DNA of 5,883 nt from an uncultured Prevotellaceae bacterium (GTDB taxonomy: Bacteria > Bacteroidota > Bacteroidia > Bacteroidales > Bacteroidaceae), in NCBI GenBank assembly GCA_946407325.1, contig CAMJNN010000075.1, positions 1-5,883 on the forward strand, read 5' to 3'. The notes beneath the pieces were generated by a model. It did no database searches and was not told the origin of the DNA. It saw nothing but the letters and a program-made list of their open reading frames with translations. Below, piece by piece: positions 5,851 to 5,883 of the stretch. How positions within the stretch are numbered: position 1 is the first letter of the stretch; each line of letters begins with the position of its first letter. Made by a program: the position numbers and the translations under genes.

Positions 5851-5852
5851 CA
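5821..5852. promoter_or_regulatory. Perfect 10-bp palindrome over the promoter, candidate operator
   Basis: TGCAAATATA (5821-5830) and TATATTTGCA (5843-5852) are exact reverse complements separated by 12 bases. The arms start 22 bases apart, about two helical turns, which suits binding of a dimer to one face of the DNA. The left arm contains CAAATATA, a -7 box match on the minus strand, so the element could also be a pair of opposed promoters. No minus-strand gene lies to the left to be served, and no good minus-strand -33 box is seen, so an operator or simple sequence symmetry is preferred. Confidence 0.5.
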
Positions 5853-5871
5853 GCGGTGTTAATAATATGCC

Positions 5872-5883
5872 ATGAAGAAAGAA
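5872..5883 (+). CDS. Start of a further gene, 5' end only
   Basis: ATG at 5872 followed by AAG AAA GAA gives MKKE before the window ends. Support comes from the well-placed promoter box 22 bases upstream and the typical lysine-rich start. No Shine-Dalgarno is visible, as is common in this phylum. The other nearby ATG (5867) meets a stop codon after two codons, so 5872 is the better start. Nothing can be said about function. Confidence 0.45.

Larger units (their letters stand above)
5199..5883. other. Long structured intergenic region after the transporter operon
   Basis: This stretch of 685 bases contains no convincing protein gene before 5872. It is divided in composition: 5213 to about 5460 is GC-rich and made of 22-base periodic repeats, while 5461-5883 is strongly AT-rich. 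In order it holds tandem array A (5213-5322), an array with a second motif and inverted repeats (about 5345-5462), a possible 22-codon ORF (5508-5576), a TTACGAA cluster (5535-5626), a hairpin with seven T (5650-5683), a 22-base-spaced direct repeat (5690-5724), a segment with nothing clear except a weak 6-bp inverted repeat CTGTTG/CAACAG (5764-5790), and a palindromic promoter (5819-5852). A 64-codon reading frame on the minus strand across 5326-5520 is not credible as a gene, because it runs through the repeats and resembles no protein family I know. Confidence 0.85.

Overview
The window looks like chromosomal DNA from a member of Bacteroidota, probably order Bacteroidales and possibly a Prevotella- or Bacteroides-like gut organism. 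The reasons are the style of the transporter proteins, the weak or absent Shine-Dalgarno sequences before most genes, and a good match to the Bacteroidota -7 promoter box (TAnnTTTG) near the right end. The genus is an inference; no rRNA or other marker gene is present.

Positions 1-5198 hold the 3' part of one tightly packed plus-strand operon for a tripartite ABC export system. The order is: the end of an ABC ATPase (1-270), two related but different MacB/FtsX-type permeases (267-1520 and 1517-2746), an inner-membrane-anchored periplasmic adaptor of the HlyD/MacA type (2762-3865), and a TolC-type outer-membrane channel (3870-5198). The first two junctions are 4-base ATGA overlaps and the next two gaps are 15 and 4 bases, so the five genes are almost certainly co-transcribed. 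The ATPase would drive a permease heterodimer in the inner membrane, the adaptor would bridge the periplasm, and the channel would cross the outer membrane. The substrate cannot be read from the sequence; the family exports macrolides, peptides, lipids and siderophores, among others. The operon promoter and the start of the ATPase lie to the left of the window.

Positions 5199-5883 are a 685-base non-coding stretch that is unusually rich in structure. It starts, 14 bases after the channel stop codon, with a GC-rich tandem array of period 22 (CTACTACGGGAGGAC family, 5213-5322). This passes in nearly the same 22-base register into a second motif family (ACCCGTnnCAGATACTG, about 5345-5462) that includes a 16-bp perfect inverted repeat. 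Next comes an AT-rich block with six copies of TTACGAA in both orientations (5535-5626), a hairpin followed by seven T (5650-5683), and a pair of 13-base direct repeats again exactly 22 bases apart (5690-5724). Last comes a promoter whose -7 box lies in one arm of a perfect 10-bp palindrome (5821-5852). A new plus-strand gene appears to begin at 5872, but only four codons are visible.

The operon itself belongs to a known type. The part most worth a second look is the intergenic region, where a 22-base period recurs in three sequence families that differ from one another.
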